A stretch of DNA of 64,000 nucleotides from Chitiniphilus purpureus (GCF_025642115.1 NZ_CP106753.1:558001-622000), one strand, 5' to 3'; counted from the stretch's first letter, positions 27,115 to 37,059 are shown. Program-made: numbers and translations. Notes: generated by a model from the letters alone, not told the origin.

Positions 27115-27702
27115 TTAATCGCGCAGCTGGCAGCCCGGGCAGTCGCCCGGCTGCTGGCGGGTATCCAGCAGCGCCCGGGTGATGTCGGCGAGCTTGTCCG
27201 GATAGCCGTTGGTGCACACGTCCTCGTACAGCGCGCCCTGGAAGGCATTGCGCTGGTTCTTGACCAGACGTTTCCACTGCTGCTTGCTTTCGGCCCACGA
27301 CGCACCGTCGATGCTGTGGGCGTAGATGCGGTACTGCTTGGTCTTGCAGTCGATGCCTTCGAAGCGGAAGTTCTTGACGTTGCCGCCCTTGGGCGTGACC
27401 GCCATCGCGTAGCGCACGATGTCGTCCGGGCCCACGCTCACGCTGTCGACGGCGAGGTAGAAGGCGTTGTTGCGCGATTCGTAGTTGACGAAATAGGGCT
27501 GCCACTGCCGCAGTGTGGGCAGTTCGGGCCTGGTGAACGGCTGCTCGGGCGGTGGCGGCGGATTGTCGGCGCCCAGCATGCGATCCAGCACCGATTCGCT
27601 GTCGCCGTCGACGGGCCCGGGCCGTATCCCCGCCTCGCCCGTGTAGCTGGCAAAGCCGGTGGCGCAGGTGAACAGGGCGGCGAGGGCGATCAATTTCTTC
27701 AT
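27115..27702 (-). CDS. CNP1-like family secreted protein
   Basis: A 195-residue protein with signal peptide MKKLIALAALFTCATGFA and a proline-rich linker (NPPPPPEQPF). The remaining domain shows FYLAVDSVSVGPDDIVRYAM, NVKNFRFEGIDCKTKQYRIY and YEDVCTNGYPDKLADITRAL, the pattern of CNP1-like proteins, which are conserved in betaproteobacteria and of unknown function. Conserved cysteines (IDCK, EDVC, and CPGC at the C-terminus) suggest disulfides in the periplasm. It lies 27 bp after the CDF exporter gene, perhaps in the same transcript. Confidence 0.75.
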   Translation of the reverse strand: MKKLIALAALFTCATGFASYTGEAGIRPGPVDGDSESVLDRMLGADNPPPPPEQPFTRPELPTLRQWQPYFVNYESRNNAFYLAVDSVSVGPDDIVRYAMAVTPKGGNVKNFRFEGIDCKTKQYRIYAHSIDGASWAESKQQWKRLVKNQRNAFQGALYEDVCTNGYPDKLADITRALLDTRQQPGDCPGCQLRD

Positions 27703-27729
27703 GGGCGTGCTCCAGCGGGAAGGCCGATG

Positions 27730-28773
27730 CTAGCGTCCGGTCGGGCCGCTGTCGATGTCAGCATGACCGTGGTGCGCATGGGGTGCGTCGTCGACGGCGC
27801 GTATCGGGATGCTTCGGCCGCGTGGATGGCAGAACCAGCTCGGTTGCAGCGTCACATGCTCGATGCCGAAGCGCTCGGCCAGCAGCGCGTTGAGCCTGGC
27901 CAGCAAGGCCGGCCACTGCCGTGACGATTCGATGACCAGATGCGCCGACAGCGCGATGCGTCCCTGGCTGATATGCCAGACATGCAGATCGTGCACCTGG
28001 GCCACGCCGGGCTCGCTCGCCAGCGCGTATCCCACTTCGTCCAGCCGGATCCGGCTGGGCACGCCCTCCATCAGCACCAGCGTGCTCTGGCGCAGGAGCT
28101 GCCAAGTCGAACGCAGGATCAGCAGGCATACCGCCACCGACAGGATGGGATCGATCGGCTGCCAGCCGGTGAAATGGATGACCGCCCCGGCGGCGATGGC
28201 GGCCACCGAGCCCAGCAGGTCGCCCAGCACGTGGATCAGCGCGGCGCGGCTGTTCATGTTGTCGTGGTCGTGTGACAGCGTCCAGGCCGAGATCAGGTTC
28301 ACCACAAGGCCGAGCGCGGCGATGCCCATCACACCGAGCCCGTTGACCGGCTGTGGGTGCAGCAGCCGGGTGACAGCCTCCACCGTGATCCAGACCACCA
28401 GCAGGATCATGGCGATGCTGTTGACGAGGGCGCCGATCACCTCGGCACGCGCATAGCCGTAGCTCTGGCGCTGGTCGGCCGGTCGCTGTCCCACCAGGCT
28501 GGCGATCACTGCCAGCAGCAGTGCGGCGGCGTCGGTGAACATGTGGCCGGCATCGGAGATCAGCGCCAGCGAGCCGGTCCACACCCCGCCTACGAGTTCG
28601 ACGATGCCGAAGCCGCCGGTGATCGCGAGCGCCACCAGCAGGCGTTTCTGCGTCGCGTGCGCGCCGTGATGGTGGTGATGGTGGGCGTGATCGAAACGGT
28701 GGTCGTGATCGTGGTTATGGCCGCCCGCGGCATCGTGTGGATGCGGGTGCGGATGAGGGTCAGTCAGTCCCAT
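27730..28773 (-). CDS. Cation diffusion facilitator metal exporter (CzcD/ZitB type)
   Basis: A 347-residue inner-membrane antiporter with six membrane segments. A strikingly His-rich N-terminus (HNHDHDHRFDHAHHHHHHGA) likely binds or senses metal. The transport site is visible as SDAGHMFTDAAALLLA (HxxxD in TM2) and HVLGDLLGSVAAIAAG (HxxxD in TM5), followed by a cytosolic C-terminal domain (GVAQVHDLHVWHISQGRIALSAH). It exports Zn2+ and perhaps Co2+ or Cd2+. AGGA lies 7 nt before ATG 28773. The start overlaps the end of the sensor-kinase reading frame by 14 nt, so the exporter is probably a target of this operon's two-component system. Confidence 0.92.
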   Translation of the reverse strand: MGLTDPHPHPHPHDAAGGHNHDHDHRFDHAHHHHHHGAHATQKRLLVALAITGGFGIVELVGGVWTGSLALISDAGHMFTDAAALLLAVIASLVGQRPADQRQSYGYARAEVIGALVNSIAMILLVVWITVEAVTRLLHPQPVNGLGVMGIAALGLVVNLISAWTLSHDHDNMNSRAALIHVLGDLLGSVAAIAAGAVIHFTGWQPIDPILSVAVCLLILRSTWQLLRQSTLVLMEGVPSRIRLDEVGYALASEPGVAQVHDLHVWHISQGRIALSAHLVIESSRQWPALLARLNALLAERFGIEHVTLQPSWFCHPRGRSIPIRAVDDAPHAHHGHADIDSGPTGR

Positions 28774-30044
28774 GGGTTTGTCCTGTAGCTGGAAGCGCGA
28801 GCCGGATCGCAAATCCGCCCTCGGCCCGATTGGACCAGCTCAACGCGGCTCCGTGCAACTGGGCGACGCGACGCACGATGGACAGGCCCAACCCCACGCC
28901 CTGGCTGTCTTCGGGATGAACGCGGAAAAAGCGCTCGTCCAGCCGTGCCAGCAGTGCCGGCGGCACGCCCGGTCCATTGTCTTCGACCAACAGCGCGTCG
29001 CCCTCGCGCCGCAGCGTCACCGTTGCGCCGGGACCACCGTAGCGGCGGGCATTGTCGAGCAGGTTGCGCAACAGGATCTCGAGCAAGCCGGCATGGCCGG
29101 CCACCTGCCATGGGCCTGTCAATGCCACGCATGCAGGCGGGGCAATGCCTTGCGCAGCCGCGTGGACGAGCGCGGCCAGATCGATCCGCGCCAATGCCGG
29201 CCGGGCCTGGTCCAGCCGCGCCAGTTTCAGGAGCTGGCTGACCAGGTGCGCAGCACGCTCGCAACCGGCCAGCGCCTGCAAGAGGGCCTTGCGACGTGCG
29301 TCCGGACGAGGCGACTGGCTCGCCACCTCCAGCTGGATGCGCAGCGCGGCCAGTGGGGTACGCAGCTCGTGGGCGGCATCCGCGGTAAAGCGGCGCTCGC
29401 GCGCCAGCGCTTCGTCCAGCCGGCCCAGCAGCGTTGAGCGTCAGGCGCAGGCCGTCGATCTCGCGTGGCACCAGCGCGGCGATCGGCGCCAGTTGCTCGG
29501 GACCGCGTGCCGCGACCTCGCCGGTGAATGCACGCACCGGTGCCAGGCCGCGCCAGGCGCTCCATAGCACCAGCGGCACCAGCAGGGCCAATGCCAGCAG
29601 CAGCGGTAGCGCCACGTCGCCGATCAGGTCGAGCGCGACCTCCTCGCGCAGTGCCACCGGCTCGGCGGCCACCAGTACCCGCTGCGCATTGCCGACGCGT
29701 ATGACGATCCAGCGGATGCCGTTGCGCTCCAGCACATCGCCGGATACCGAGGAAAACGGCAGTGCTGGCGTGTGGCTGGTGCTCAGCAGCCGGCCGTCGG
29801 TGCGGTAGAGCGAAAATGCCAGCTGCACGCCGGGCACCAGCCGGCCGGGTGGGCGCACGGCCGGGCTGTCTATGCGCTCCAGCAGCAGTTGCGCCATCTC
29901 GCGCAACTGCACATCCATGCGTTCCCCGGCCTCATGCTGTACCTGGAAGGTCAGGCCGATGCCCAGCGCCAGCCACAGCAGCAACAGCCCGCCGACCAGC
30001 CAGCCGCTCAACGACAGCAGCAGCGCGCGCGGCCGGGTGCTCAC
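28760..30044 (-). pseudogene. QseC/PmrB-type sensor histidine kinase interrupted by a 2-bp frameshift
   Basis: From ATG 30044 the frame encodes a signal-anchor helix, a periplasmic sensor region, a second membrane helix (LLLALALLVPLVLWSAWRGL) and the start of the HAMP region, reading ...EIDGLRLTLN. Around 29431-29433 the frame breaks: the expected continuation (ARERRFTADAAHELRTPLAA with the phospho-acceptor His, then DNARRYGGPGATVTLRREGD, VEDNGPGVP and GVGLGLSIVRR) lies in another frame and ends at 28760. Loss of one GC from a GCGC run (AACGCTGCTGG where AACGCGCTGCTGG is expected) explains it. As written, the protein would lack the dimerisation and ATPase domains. A recent mutation or a sequence error is possible, since both halves remain intact. 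Confidence 0.82.
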
Positions 30045-30694
30045 GCCAGCCGCCAGCCCAGGCCGCGCATGTTCTCGATGCCGCCGCCCAGTTTCTTGCG
30101 CAGGTGCGACAGATGCACATCCAGCGTATTGCTCTCGACCCCTTCGTCCCAGCCATACAGCAGCGCTTCGAGCCGGGCCCGCGTGACATAGCGCGGGTGC
30201 TGGCGCAGCAACAGCAGCAGGATGCGCGTTTCCATGGTGGTCAGCCCCAGCGGTGCACCTGCGAGCGTGGCACTGCCGCTGACGGGATCGACCAGCAACT
30301 CGCGCCAGCGCAACGCATTGCCGGCGCGCCCCTGTGCGCGCCGTGCGATGGTATGCAGTCTGGCCACCAGCTCGGCCAGCGCAAACGGCTTGATCAGGTA
30401 GTCGTCGGCGCCCAGGTTCAGCCCGGTCACCCGGTCTTCGACGGCATCACGCGCGGTCAGCACCAGAACGGGCCGCGCATCTCCACGAGCGCGCGCCGCT
30501 TCAAGCACGGCCAGCCCGTCAAGCTTGGGCAGGCCCAGGTCCAGCACCACCAGTTCAAGATAGGGATCGGTTTCGAGGGCGGTCAGCGCGGCGCGGCCGT
30601 CGCGCAGCCATTCGACGTTGAAGCCGGCATCGGTCAGCCCCTCACGGAGCCCATCCCCCAGAATCAGATCGTCCTCGACCAGCAACACGCGCAT
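30041..30694 (-). CDS. OmpR-family response regulator (QseB/PmrA type)
   Basis: A 217-residue regulator. The receiver domain has MRVLLVEDDLILGDGL with the acidic pair, the phospho-acceptor Asp in LVVLDLGLPKLDG (about residue 52), and the Lys in GADDYLIKPFALAEL. The C-terminal winged helix reads LTTMETRILLLLLRQHPRYV...NTLDVHLSHLRKKLGG. It belongs to the QseB/PmrA/BasR group. The stop overlaps the kinase start (ATGA), while its start lies 53 nt inside the upstream cytochrome b561 gene. Likely binds the PmrA-like box at 31636-31652 to control its own operon. Confidence 0.93.
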   Translation of the reverse strand: MRVLLVEDDLILGDGLREGLTDAGFNVEWLRDGRAALTALETDPYLELVVLDLGLPKLDGLAVLEAARARGDARPVLVLTARDAVEDRVTGLNLGADDYLIKPFALAELVARLHTIARRAQGRAGNALRWRELLVDPVSGSATLAGAPLGLTTMETRILLLLLRQHPRYVTRARLEALLYGWDEGVESNTLDVHLSHLRKKLGGGIENMRGLGWRLA

Positions 30695-31238
30695 TGCCTG
30701 TCCCCTCGTCTTCCGTCGGTGCCGACAGCGACTGCTTCCGGCCGTGGATCATGCCGGCGGGCAGATTCTCGCCATGCCACCAGCTCATCGCCAATGCCGC
30801 CAGCACGTGCATCGCGACACAGCCCAACAGCACATCGGCGAGGGTTTCATGCACGTTTTCCAGCCATTCCTCGCCCCAGAAGGCGTCCAGATCCATCATC
30901 CAGCCGGTCACGCCCAATGCAACGATCAACGCCAGCAGCGTGAGCATCATCGCTGCGCCGGCCGGGTTGTGGCCCAGGTGACGCGGTGGGTGTCCCGCAA
31001 GCAGCGCCTTCAGGTAGGGCAGCAGTCGCGATGGCCAGGGAAACCAGTCGTCAAAACGGGCATGACGGCTGCCGATCCATCCCCACAGCACCCGCAGCAC
31101 CACCAGGGCGACAGCGGCGTAGCCCATGTAGCGATGCAGCTGGCTGCCGTCCTCGTTGAGGAGGTTGCCGAGCACCAGTACCACCAGCGACCAATGCACG
31201 ATGCGGACCAGCGGGTCCCAGACCTTGACCGTTTCCAT
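30642..31238 (-). CDS. Cytochrome b561-family membrane protein
   Basis: A 198-residue di-haem membrane cytochrome with four helices: VKVWDPLVRIVHWSLVVLVL (first His), LHRYMGYAAVALVVLRVLWG, MMLTLLALIVALGVTGWMMD, and NVHETLADVLLGCVAMHVLA. The His residues in helices 1, 2 and 4 fit the prokaryotic b561 pattern. These proteins pass electrons from quinol in the inner membrane. The coding frame runs 53 nt into the response-regulator gene, giving a hydrophilic tail (KQSLSAPTEDEGTGNARV) that is probably not functionally essential. With the PepSY protein upstream it forms the head of the regulator operon. Confidence 0.9.
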   Translation of the reverse strand: METVKVWDPLVRIVHWSLVVLVLGNLLNEDGSQLHRYMGYAAVALVVLRVLWGWIGSRHARFDDWFPWPSRLLPYLKALLAGHPPRHLGHNPAGAAMMLTLLALIVALGVTGWMMDLDAFWGEEWLENVHETLADVLLGCVAMHVLAALAMSWWHGENLPAGMIHGRKQSLSAPTEDEGTGNARVAGRGRSDSGGWAP

Positions 31239-31314
31239 CTCCGACCTGCAGCCGGCGGTGCAGGGCGCGCCGCCGTTTCGATGTCATTGCAACAGGCTAT
31301 GCCAGTGGCAAGGT

Positions 31315-31578
31315 TCAGTCGATCTCGGCCTTGACCACCGCCAGGGTCTTGGTGTCGAAATACACCTCGGCCCGCTTACCTTCCTTGTTGCTGCCGTAGA
31401 TTTCGTAGCACTCGCCGTCGACCTTGAACTTCTTGATCTTGTAGCCGAGCGCCTCGATCTGCTGTTTGGCCTTGGCCTGCGGCATCCATTCGTTCTTCGG
31501 ATGCTTGGGGCAATCTGCGCCGGCAAGGCTGGCGCCGGAAATCGTGGCGAACATCAGGGCCAACAGAGGGTAACGCAT
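31315..31578 (-). CDS. Small secreted PepSY-like protein
   Basis: An 87-residue protein: signal peptide MRYPLLALMFATISGASLAG, then one PepSY/PepSY_2-like domain (KAKQQIEALGYKIKKFKVDG, CYEIYGSNKEGKRAEVYFDT, LAVVKAEID). Such proteins are often encoded beside QseBC/PmrAB-type systems and cytochrome b561, and may bind a ligand or chaperone haem in the periplasm. GGAG lies 7 nt before the ATG. It is the first gene of the minus-strand operon PepSY, b561, regulator, kinase, CDF exporter. Confidence 0.85.
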   Translation of the reverse strand: MRYPLLALMFATISGASLAGADCPKHPKNEWMPQAKAKQQIEALGYKIKKFKVDGECYEIYGSNKEGKRAEVYFDTKTLAVVKAEID

Positions 31579-31618
31579 GAGTGATCTCCTTGTAGGTTGC
31601 GGCAGGACCGCACGTGCG

Positions 31619-31652
31619 ATTAAAACCGGATTTGGATGAAGCGAAACTTAAT
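31619..31652 (-). promoter_or_regulatory. PmrA/QseB-type box and -10 element upstream of the PepSY operon
   Basis: On the minus strand ATTAAG-TTTCG-CTTCAT (31652-31636) matches the PmrA/BasR direct repeat YTTAAK-N5-YTTAAK with one deviation per half. After 11 nt comes a -10-like TTTAAT (31624-31619), so the box would overlap the -35 region as at PmrA-activated promoters. The operon encodes a regulator of that family, which makes autoregulation likely. Confidence 0.55.
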
Positions 31653-31793
31653 TCTTCCTGGCGGGCCTGTGCATCGGCACAAAAGCGGCGACGAACGCAA
31701 CGCCGGAGTACGCGCCGGCCTGCCGGTGGCGCGCGATCGGAGGGCCGCCCGTAGTAGAATGGCCGCCATTTCCGGCCCTGCCCGCTGCAGCAA

Positions 31794-32027
31794 ATGACCC
31801 CGCATCTGACCATAGACCTGTCCGGCCTGAACTGTCCCCTGCCCATCCTGCGTACCAAAAAGGCCCTTGCCGGCCTGCAGGCCGGCCAGATCGTGGCGGT
31901 CACCTGCACCGATCCGGCCACGCCGACGGACTTCGCCGCGTTCTGCCGTCAGACCGGGCACGAACTGCTGCAATCGCAGGCCACCGACGGCCAGTTCCAT
32001 TTCCTGATCAGGAAGCGCGCCGACTGA
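31794..32027 (+). CDS. tusA: TusA/SirA-family sulfur carrier protein
   Basis: A 77-residue cytosolic protein with the CPxP motif as [14 protein letters not shown], placing the persulfide-carrying Cys at residue 14. TusA-type proteins relay sulfur from cysteine desulfurase to tRNA 2-thiolation, molybdopterin or other acceptors. The length and the two-layer alpha/beta fold pattern fit. A -10-like TAGAAT lies about 40 bp upstream. pyrC starts 47 bp after its stop on the same strand. Paralogues (YedF-like) share the motif, so the precise role is not certain. Confidence 0.88.
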   Translation: MTPHLTIDLSGLNCPLPILRTKKALAGLQAGQIVAVTCTDPATPTDFAAFCRQTGHELLQSQATDGQFHFLIRKRAD

Positions 32028-32074
32028 CCCGGCTGCGGCCGTTGCCTTTCCTGTGTTACCTGACCGAGCCCATC

Positions 32075-33112
32075 ATGACCCAGACCCTGACGATCACCCG
32101 GCCGGACGACTGGCACCTGCACCTGCGCGACGGCGCCCTGATGGCGTCCGTCCTGCCGCATACCGCGCGTGAGTTCGCCCGTGCCATCGTCATGCCCAAC
32201 CTCAAGCCGCCGGTGTCCACCGTCGAGCTGGCTGCCGCCTACCGCGGGCGCATCCTTGCCGCCCGGCCAACCGGCAGCGACTTCGAACCGCTGATGACGC
32301 TGTACCTGACCGACGCCCTGACCCCTGCCGAGATCGTGCGTGCCAAGGAGAGTGGCTTCGTGCATGCGGTCAAGCTCTATCCGGCCGGCGCCACCACCAA
32401 CTCGGAGGCGGGCGTGGCGGGCCTCGATGTGGTGATGCCGGCGCTGGAGAAGATGGCCGAGCTGGGATTGCCCTTTCTGGTGCACGGCGAGGTGGCCGAC
32501 CCGGCGGTGGACGTGTTCGACCGCGAAGCCGCCTTCATCGAACGGGTGATGGCGCCGCTGCTGCAACGGTTGCCGACGCTGCGCGTGGTGTTCGAGCACA
32601 TCACGACGCGCCAGGCTGCCGAATTCGTGCTCGGGGCCGGGGACAACGTCGCCGCCACGGTCACGCCGCAACACCTGCTGCTCAACCGCAACGCGCTGTT
32701 CCAGGGCGGCATCCGGCCGCATCACTATTGCCTGCCCGTGCTCAAGCGCGAGGAGCATCGTCGTGCGCTGGTCAACGCGGTCACCTCGGGCAGCCGCAAG
32801 TTCTTCCTTGGCACCGACAGCGCCCCGCATGCGCAGCACACCAAGGAGGCCGCCTGCGGTTGTGCGGGCATCTATTCGGCGCATGCGGCGCTCGCGTTCT
32901 ACGCCGAAGCGTTCGAGGCGGCCGGTGCGCTCGGCCGGCTTGAAGCCTTCGCCAGCTTCAACGGTCCGGACTTCTATCGACTGCCGCGCAACCGTGGCAC
33001 CGTCACGCTGGTGAAGGACAGCTGGACCGTGCCGGCGGCCTACCCCTTCGGCGAGCATCAGGTGGTGCCGCTGCGTGCCGGCGAAGCGCTGGCCTGGCGC
33101 CTGGCCGACTGA
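32075..33112 (+). CDS. pyrC: Dihydroorotase, class II (PyrC)
   Basis: A 345-residue zinc amidohydrolase of pyrimidine synthesis, converting N-carbamoyl-aspartate to dihydroorotate. The metal and substrate motifs are in place: [13 protein letters not shown] (HxH), [29 protein letters not shown] (the metal-bridging Lys), [23 protein letters not shown], and [20 protein letters not shown] (catalytic Asp). The ATG at 32075 gives the standard [15 protein letters not shown]-terminus; the frame is open to a TTG at 32042. Its stop codon overlaps the next start (TGATG). Confidence 0.97.
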   Translation: MTQTLTITRPDDWHLHLRDGALMASVLPHTAREFARAIVMPNLKPPVSTVELAAAYRGRILAARPTGSDFEPLMTLYLTDALTPAEIVRAKESGFVHAVKLYPAGATTNSEAGVAGLDVVMPALEKMAELGLPFLVHGEVADPAVDVFDREAAFIERVMAPLLQRLPTLRVVFEHITTRQAAEFVLGAGDNVAATVTPQHLLLNRNALFQGGIRPHHYCLPVLKREEHRRALVNAVTSGSRKFFLGTDSAPHAQHTKEAACGCAGIYSAHAALAFYAEAFEAAGALGRLEAFASFNGPDFYRLPRNRGTVTLVKDSWTVPAAYPFGEHQVVPLRAGEALAWRLAD

Positions 33113-33582
33113 TGCCGCTGATCTATCGCGCCGCACTGCGGCCCGGCTGGTGGGTCGCGCTGTGGGTGTTGCTGGCGGCGGCCTGGTTCGGCCAGCCGTT
33201 GCTGTCGGGTGCCAGTTTCGAGCATGGCTTCTTCGGCCTGTTCTGGTACACCATGCTGGCGCTGGCGACCCTGTTGTGGGCGCTGCCGAGCGAGCAGGGC
33301 TGGGACGGCTCGCAGTTCTACCGGCGCTGGCGTCTCCTGGGGTTCATCACCCTGTTCAAGCGCCACTATCCGCCGGCGCGGTTCCGCCGCATCCTGCTTG
33401 AGCAGGAATCCCATCTTTTCGGCCGCGACAGCCTGTGGCTGGTGCTCGACGGCGAGGCGCGCCTGGTGTTCGGCCATTGGCGTGCCAGTGCCGGCGGCCA
33501 TGCCCATGCACGCGCGCTGGCCGCGGCGCTGGCGGCCGCCACCGGCCTGCCATTTGCCGAACCAGGCGACCAGGCTGGATAA
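33112..33582 (+). CDS. Conserved hypothetical membrane protein downstream of pyrC
   Basis: A 156-residue protein with two N-terminal membrane helices (GWWVALWVLLAAAWFGQPLL and FFGLFWYTMLALATLLWALP) and a cytosolic tail containing FKRHYPPARFRRILLEQESH and an alanine-rich helix. No family is recognised with certainty. The ATG overlaps the pyrC stop (TGATG), indicating translational coupling, and codon use is like that of the neighbours, so it is probably real. It ends 8 bp before the RNase P RNA gene. Confidence 0.72.
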   Translation: MPLIYRAALRPGWWVALWVLLAAAWFGQPLLSGASFEHGFFGLFWYTMLALATLLWALPSEQGWDGSQFYRRWRLLGFITLFKRHYPPARFRRILLEQESHLFGRDSLWLVLDGEARLVFGHWRASAGGHAHARALAAALAAATGLPFAEPGDQAG

Positions 33583-33590
33583 TGGCCCCG

Positions 33591-33956
<366 letters not shown>

Positions 33957-34011
33957 CACCCAGCCATCTACGCCGCACCGTGGTCGGGCAACCGACGCGG
34001 TGCGGCTGTCC

Positions 34012-34461
34012 TCATACCCGCAGCACGAACTGCAGGAACCCCATCTCCCGCTGGAACCCCTGGCTCTGGTAGAGCCGCTGCGCCGCCACGTTGTCCGGCG
34101 CGGTCTCGACCCGCAGCTGCAGCGCCCCCGCGGCACGCGCCGCCACCTCGACCGCATGCAGGAGCGCCTTGCCCAGGCGTTGCCGGCGCTGTCCGGGCGC
34201 CACGAACAGATCGTTCAGGATCCAGATCGGCCCGGCTGCCAGCGACGACAGGCTGGGGTAGACCTGGGCGAACCCGGCCAGCCCCTGCTCGCCCACCGCC
34301 ACGAACAGCCGGGCATCCTGCATATGCAGGCGCATGGCAATGAAACCGCGCGCCAGCGCAGGGTCGCCGGCGCAGCCATAGAACTGGCGGTATTCGTTGA
34401 ACAACTGGGCCAGTGCCTCCAGATCGGCTGGGATGGCGAGGCGGATATGAGGATCGGGCAT
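34012..34461 (-). CDS. GNAT-family N-acetyltransferase
   Basis: A 149-residue acetyltransferase. The acetyl-CoA-binding motif A is visible as ILNDLFVAPGQRRQRLGKALL (pattern Q/R-x-x-G-x-G/A), preceded by the beta-strand FAQVYPSLSSL and followed by the motif-B helix QLRVETAPDNVAAQRLYQSQ and GFQREMGFLQFVL. The acceptor substrate is unknown. The ATG at 34461 is chosen because it begins the domain (MPDPHIRLAIPADLEALAQL); an upstream ATG at 34593 would add a non-conserved hydrophobic leader. The gene converges on rnpB. Confidence 0.88.
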   Translation of the reverse strand: MPDPHIRLAIPADLEALAQLFNEYRQFYGCAGDPALARGFIAMRLHMQDARLFVAVGEQGLAGFAQVYPSLSSLAAGPIWILNDLFVAPGQRRQRLGKALLHAVEVAARAAGALQLRVETAPDNVAAQRLYQSQGFQREMGFLQFVLRV

Positions 34462-34591
34462 CGTGGAACCTGCGGTGAGGGGGAAGAGGCTTGCAAGCAG
34501 CAGGCACCCCCGGATCAGGGGGCGCACACGGCGTGTGAGCAAGAACGATGCCCGACACCGCGCGCAGGCGGCGGCGGGGCAAGTTGAATGC

Positions 34592-34625
34592 AAATGAAAG
34601 GCGCGCGCTATCGGTAGCGCGCGCC
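34592..34625 (-). terminator. Rho-independent terminator after ubiK
   Basis: On the minus strand GGCGCGCGCTA - CCGA - TAGCGCGCGCC is a perfect 11-bp stem followed by TTTCATTT. It lies about 50 bp after the ubiK stop. Confidence 0.85.
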
Positions 34626-34675
34626 TCGGGGCGGGGTGCCCGGCCGGCGGACGGCTGGGCGCGGCAGACCGGCGC

Positions 34676-35529
<854 letters not shown>

Positions 35530-35556
35530 GCGCATGCAGGGAAGGAGATCCACAAC

Positions 35557-37011
35557 ATGAAAAAGCTTTTCGCATCGCTCGCGCTGTTCGGCGCAATGCT
35601 GTTTGCGGCACCGGTGTTCGCCCAGGAGGCGCCGCTCGCCGCGTCGGCCACCGCAGCCGTCGTCGCTGTCGCCGAGGCGGCACCGGCCGCCGCCGTGCCT
35701 GCGATCAACAAGGGCGACAACGCCTTCGTCATGATCAGCGCCGCATTCGTGATCCTGATGTCGATCCCGGGCCTGGCCCTGTTCTACGGTGGCCTGGTGC
35801 GTGCCAAGAACATGCTGTCGGTGCTGATGCAGGTGTTCACCGTGTTCAGCCTGGTGATGGTGCTGTGGGTGGTGTACGGCTACAGCGTCGCCTTCACCGA
35901 AGGCAACGCATTCTTCGGCTCGCTGGGCAAGCTGTTCCTTGCCGGCGTGACGCCGGATTCGGTGGTGGCGACCTGGAGCAAGGGCATCGTCATCAGTGAG
36001 ATGGTCTACGTGGTGTTCCAGGGTGCGTTCGCCGCCATCACCTGCGGCCTGATCGTCGGTGCCTTCGCCGAACGGGTGAAGTTTGCGGCGGTGCTGGCCT
36101 TCGTGGTGCTGTGGTTCACCTTCGCCTATCTGCCGATGGCCCATATGGTGTGGTACTGGGCGGGGCCGGATGCGTACACCACTGCGCAGGCGGCCAGTGC
36201 TGCCACCGCGACGGCCGGCTACCTGTTCCAGGATGGCGCGCTCGATTTCGCCGGTGGCACCGTGGTGCACATCAACGCCGCCGTGGCTGGCCTGGTGGGG
36301 GCCTATATGGTGGGCCGGCGTGTCGGGTACGGCCGCGAGGCGATGACGCCGCACAGCCTGACGCTGACCATGGTCGGGACCGCGCTGCTGTGGTTCGGCT
36401 GGTTCGGCTTCAACGCCGGTTCGGCGTTGGAGGCCAACGGCATCGCCGCGCTCGCCTTCCTCAACACCGCGGTCGCCACCGCGATGGCCGCGCTGTCGTG
36501 GACTGCCGCCGAATGGCTGCTCAAGGGCAAGCCCTCGATGCTGGGGGCCGCGTCGGGCGCCGTTGCCGGCCTTGTGGCAGTCACGCCGGCCTGCGGTTTC
36601 GTCGGTGTCGGCGGAGCGCTGGCGCTGGGCCTGATCGCCGGCCCGCTGTGCCTGTGGGGCGTGCACGGGCTCAAACGTCTGCTCAAGGCCGACGACGCAC
36701 TTGATGTGTTCGGCGTGCACGGCGTGGGTGGCATCTTCGGTGCACTGGCCACCGGCGTGCTGGCGGCGCCCAGCCTGGGTGGCACCGGGATCTGGGACTA
36801 CGTGGCCAATGCAGTCGCCCCGGAGTACTCGATCGGCAACCAGCTGAAGGTGCAGGCCATCGGCGTGGGCATCACGCTGCTGTGGTCCGGCGTGGTGTCG
36901 CTGATCGCCTACAAACTGGTCGATCTGGCGATCGGCCTGCGGGTGAAGGAAGACGAAGAGCGTGAGGGGCTCGATGTGAGCAGCCACGGCGAGAAGGCCT
37001 ACAACCTGTGA
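35557..37011 (+). CDS. amtB: Ammonium transporter AmtB
   Basis: A 484-residue membrane channel for ammonium. A cleavable signal peptide (MKKLFASLALFGAMLFAAPV) and an Ala-rich linker precede 11 membrane helices. Key features are NAFVMISAAFVILMSIPGLA, FYGGLVRAKNMLSVL, WYWAGPDAY, and the twin pore histidines in GGTVVHINAAVAGLV and FGVHGVGGIFGALATG. The tail ends HGEKAYNL. GGAG lies 8 nt before the ATG. Cotranscribed with glnK, whose product plugs the channel when nitrogen is plentiful. Confidence 0.96.
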   Translation: MKKLFASLALFGAMLFAAPVFAQEAPLAASATAAVVAVAEAAPAAAVPAINKGDNAFVMISAAFVILMSIPGLALFYGGLVRAKNMLSVLMQVFTVFSLVMVLWVVYGYSVAFTEGNAFFGSLGKLFLAGVTPDSVVATWSKGIVISEMVYVVFQGAFAAITCGLIVGAFAERVKFAAVLAFVVLWFTFAYLPMAHMVWYWAGPDAYTTAQAASAATATAGYLFQDGALDFAGGTVVHINAAVAGLVGAYMVGRRVGYGREAMTPHSLTLTMVGTALLWFGWFGFNAGSALEANGIAALAFLNTAVATAMAALSWTAAEWLLKGKPSMLGAASGAVAGLVAVTPACGFVGVGGALALGLIAGPLCLWGVHGLKRLLKADDALDVFGVHGVGGIFGALATGVLAAPSLGGTGIWDYVANAVAPEYSIGNQLKVQAIGVGITLLWSGVVSLIAYKLVDLAIGLRVKEDEEREGLDVSSHGEKAYNL

Positions 37012-37059
37012 ACGCACGGGGGCCGGCCCCCGTCGTCTGCCGGCGCTGTGCCATGCATC

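Noticed and set aside
28764..29430. The out-of-frame C-terminal half of the 426-codon kinase frame as a novel domain
   Set aside because: It is the shifted reading of a normal kinase core; the true H-, N- and G-boxes are in the adjacent frame.
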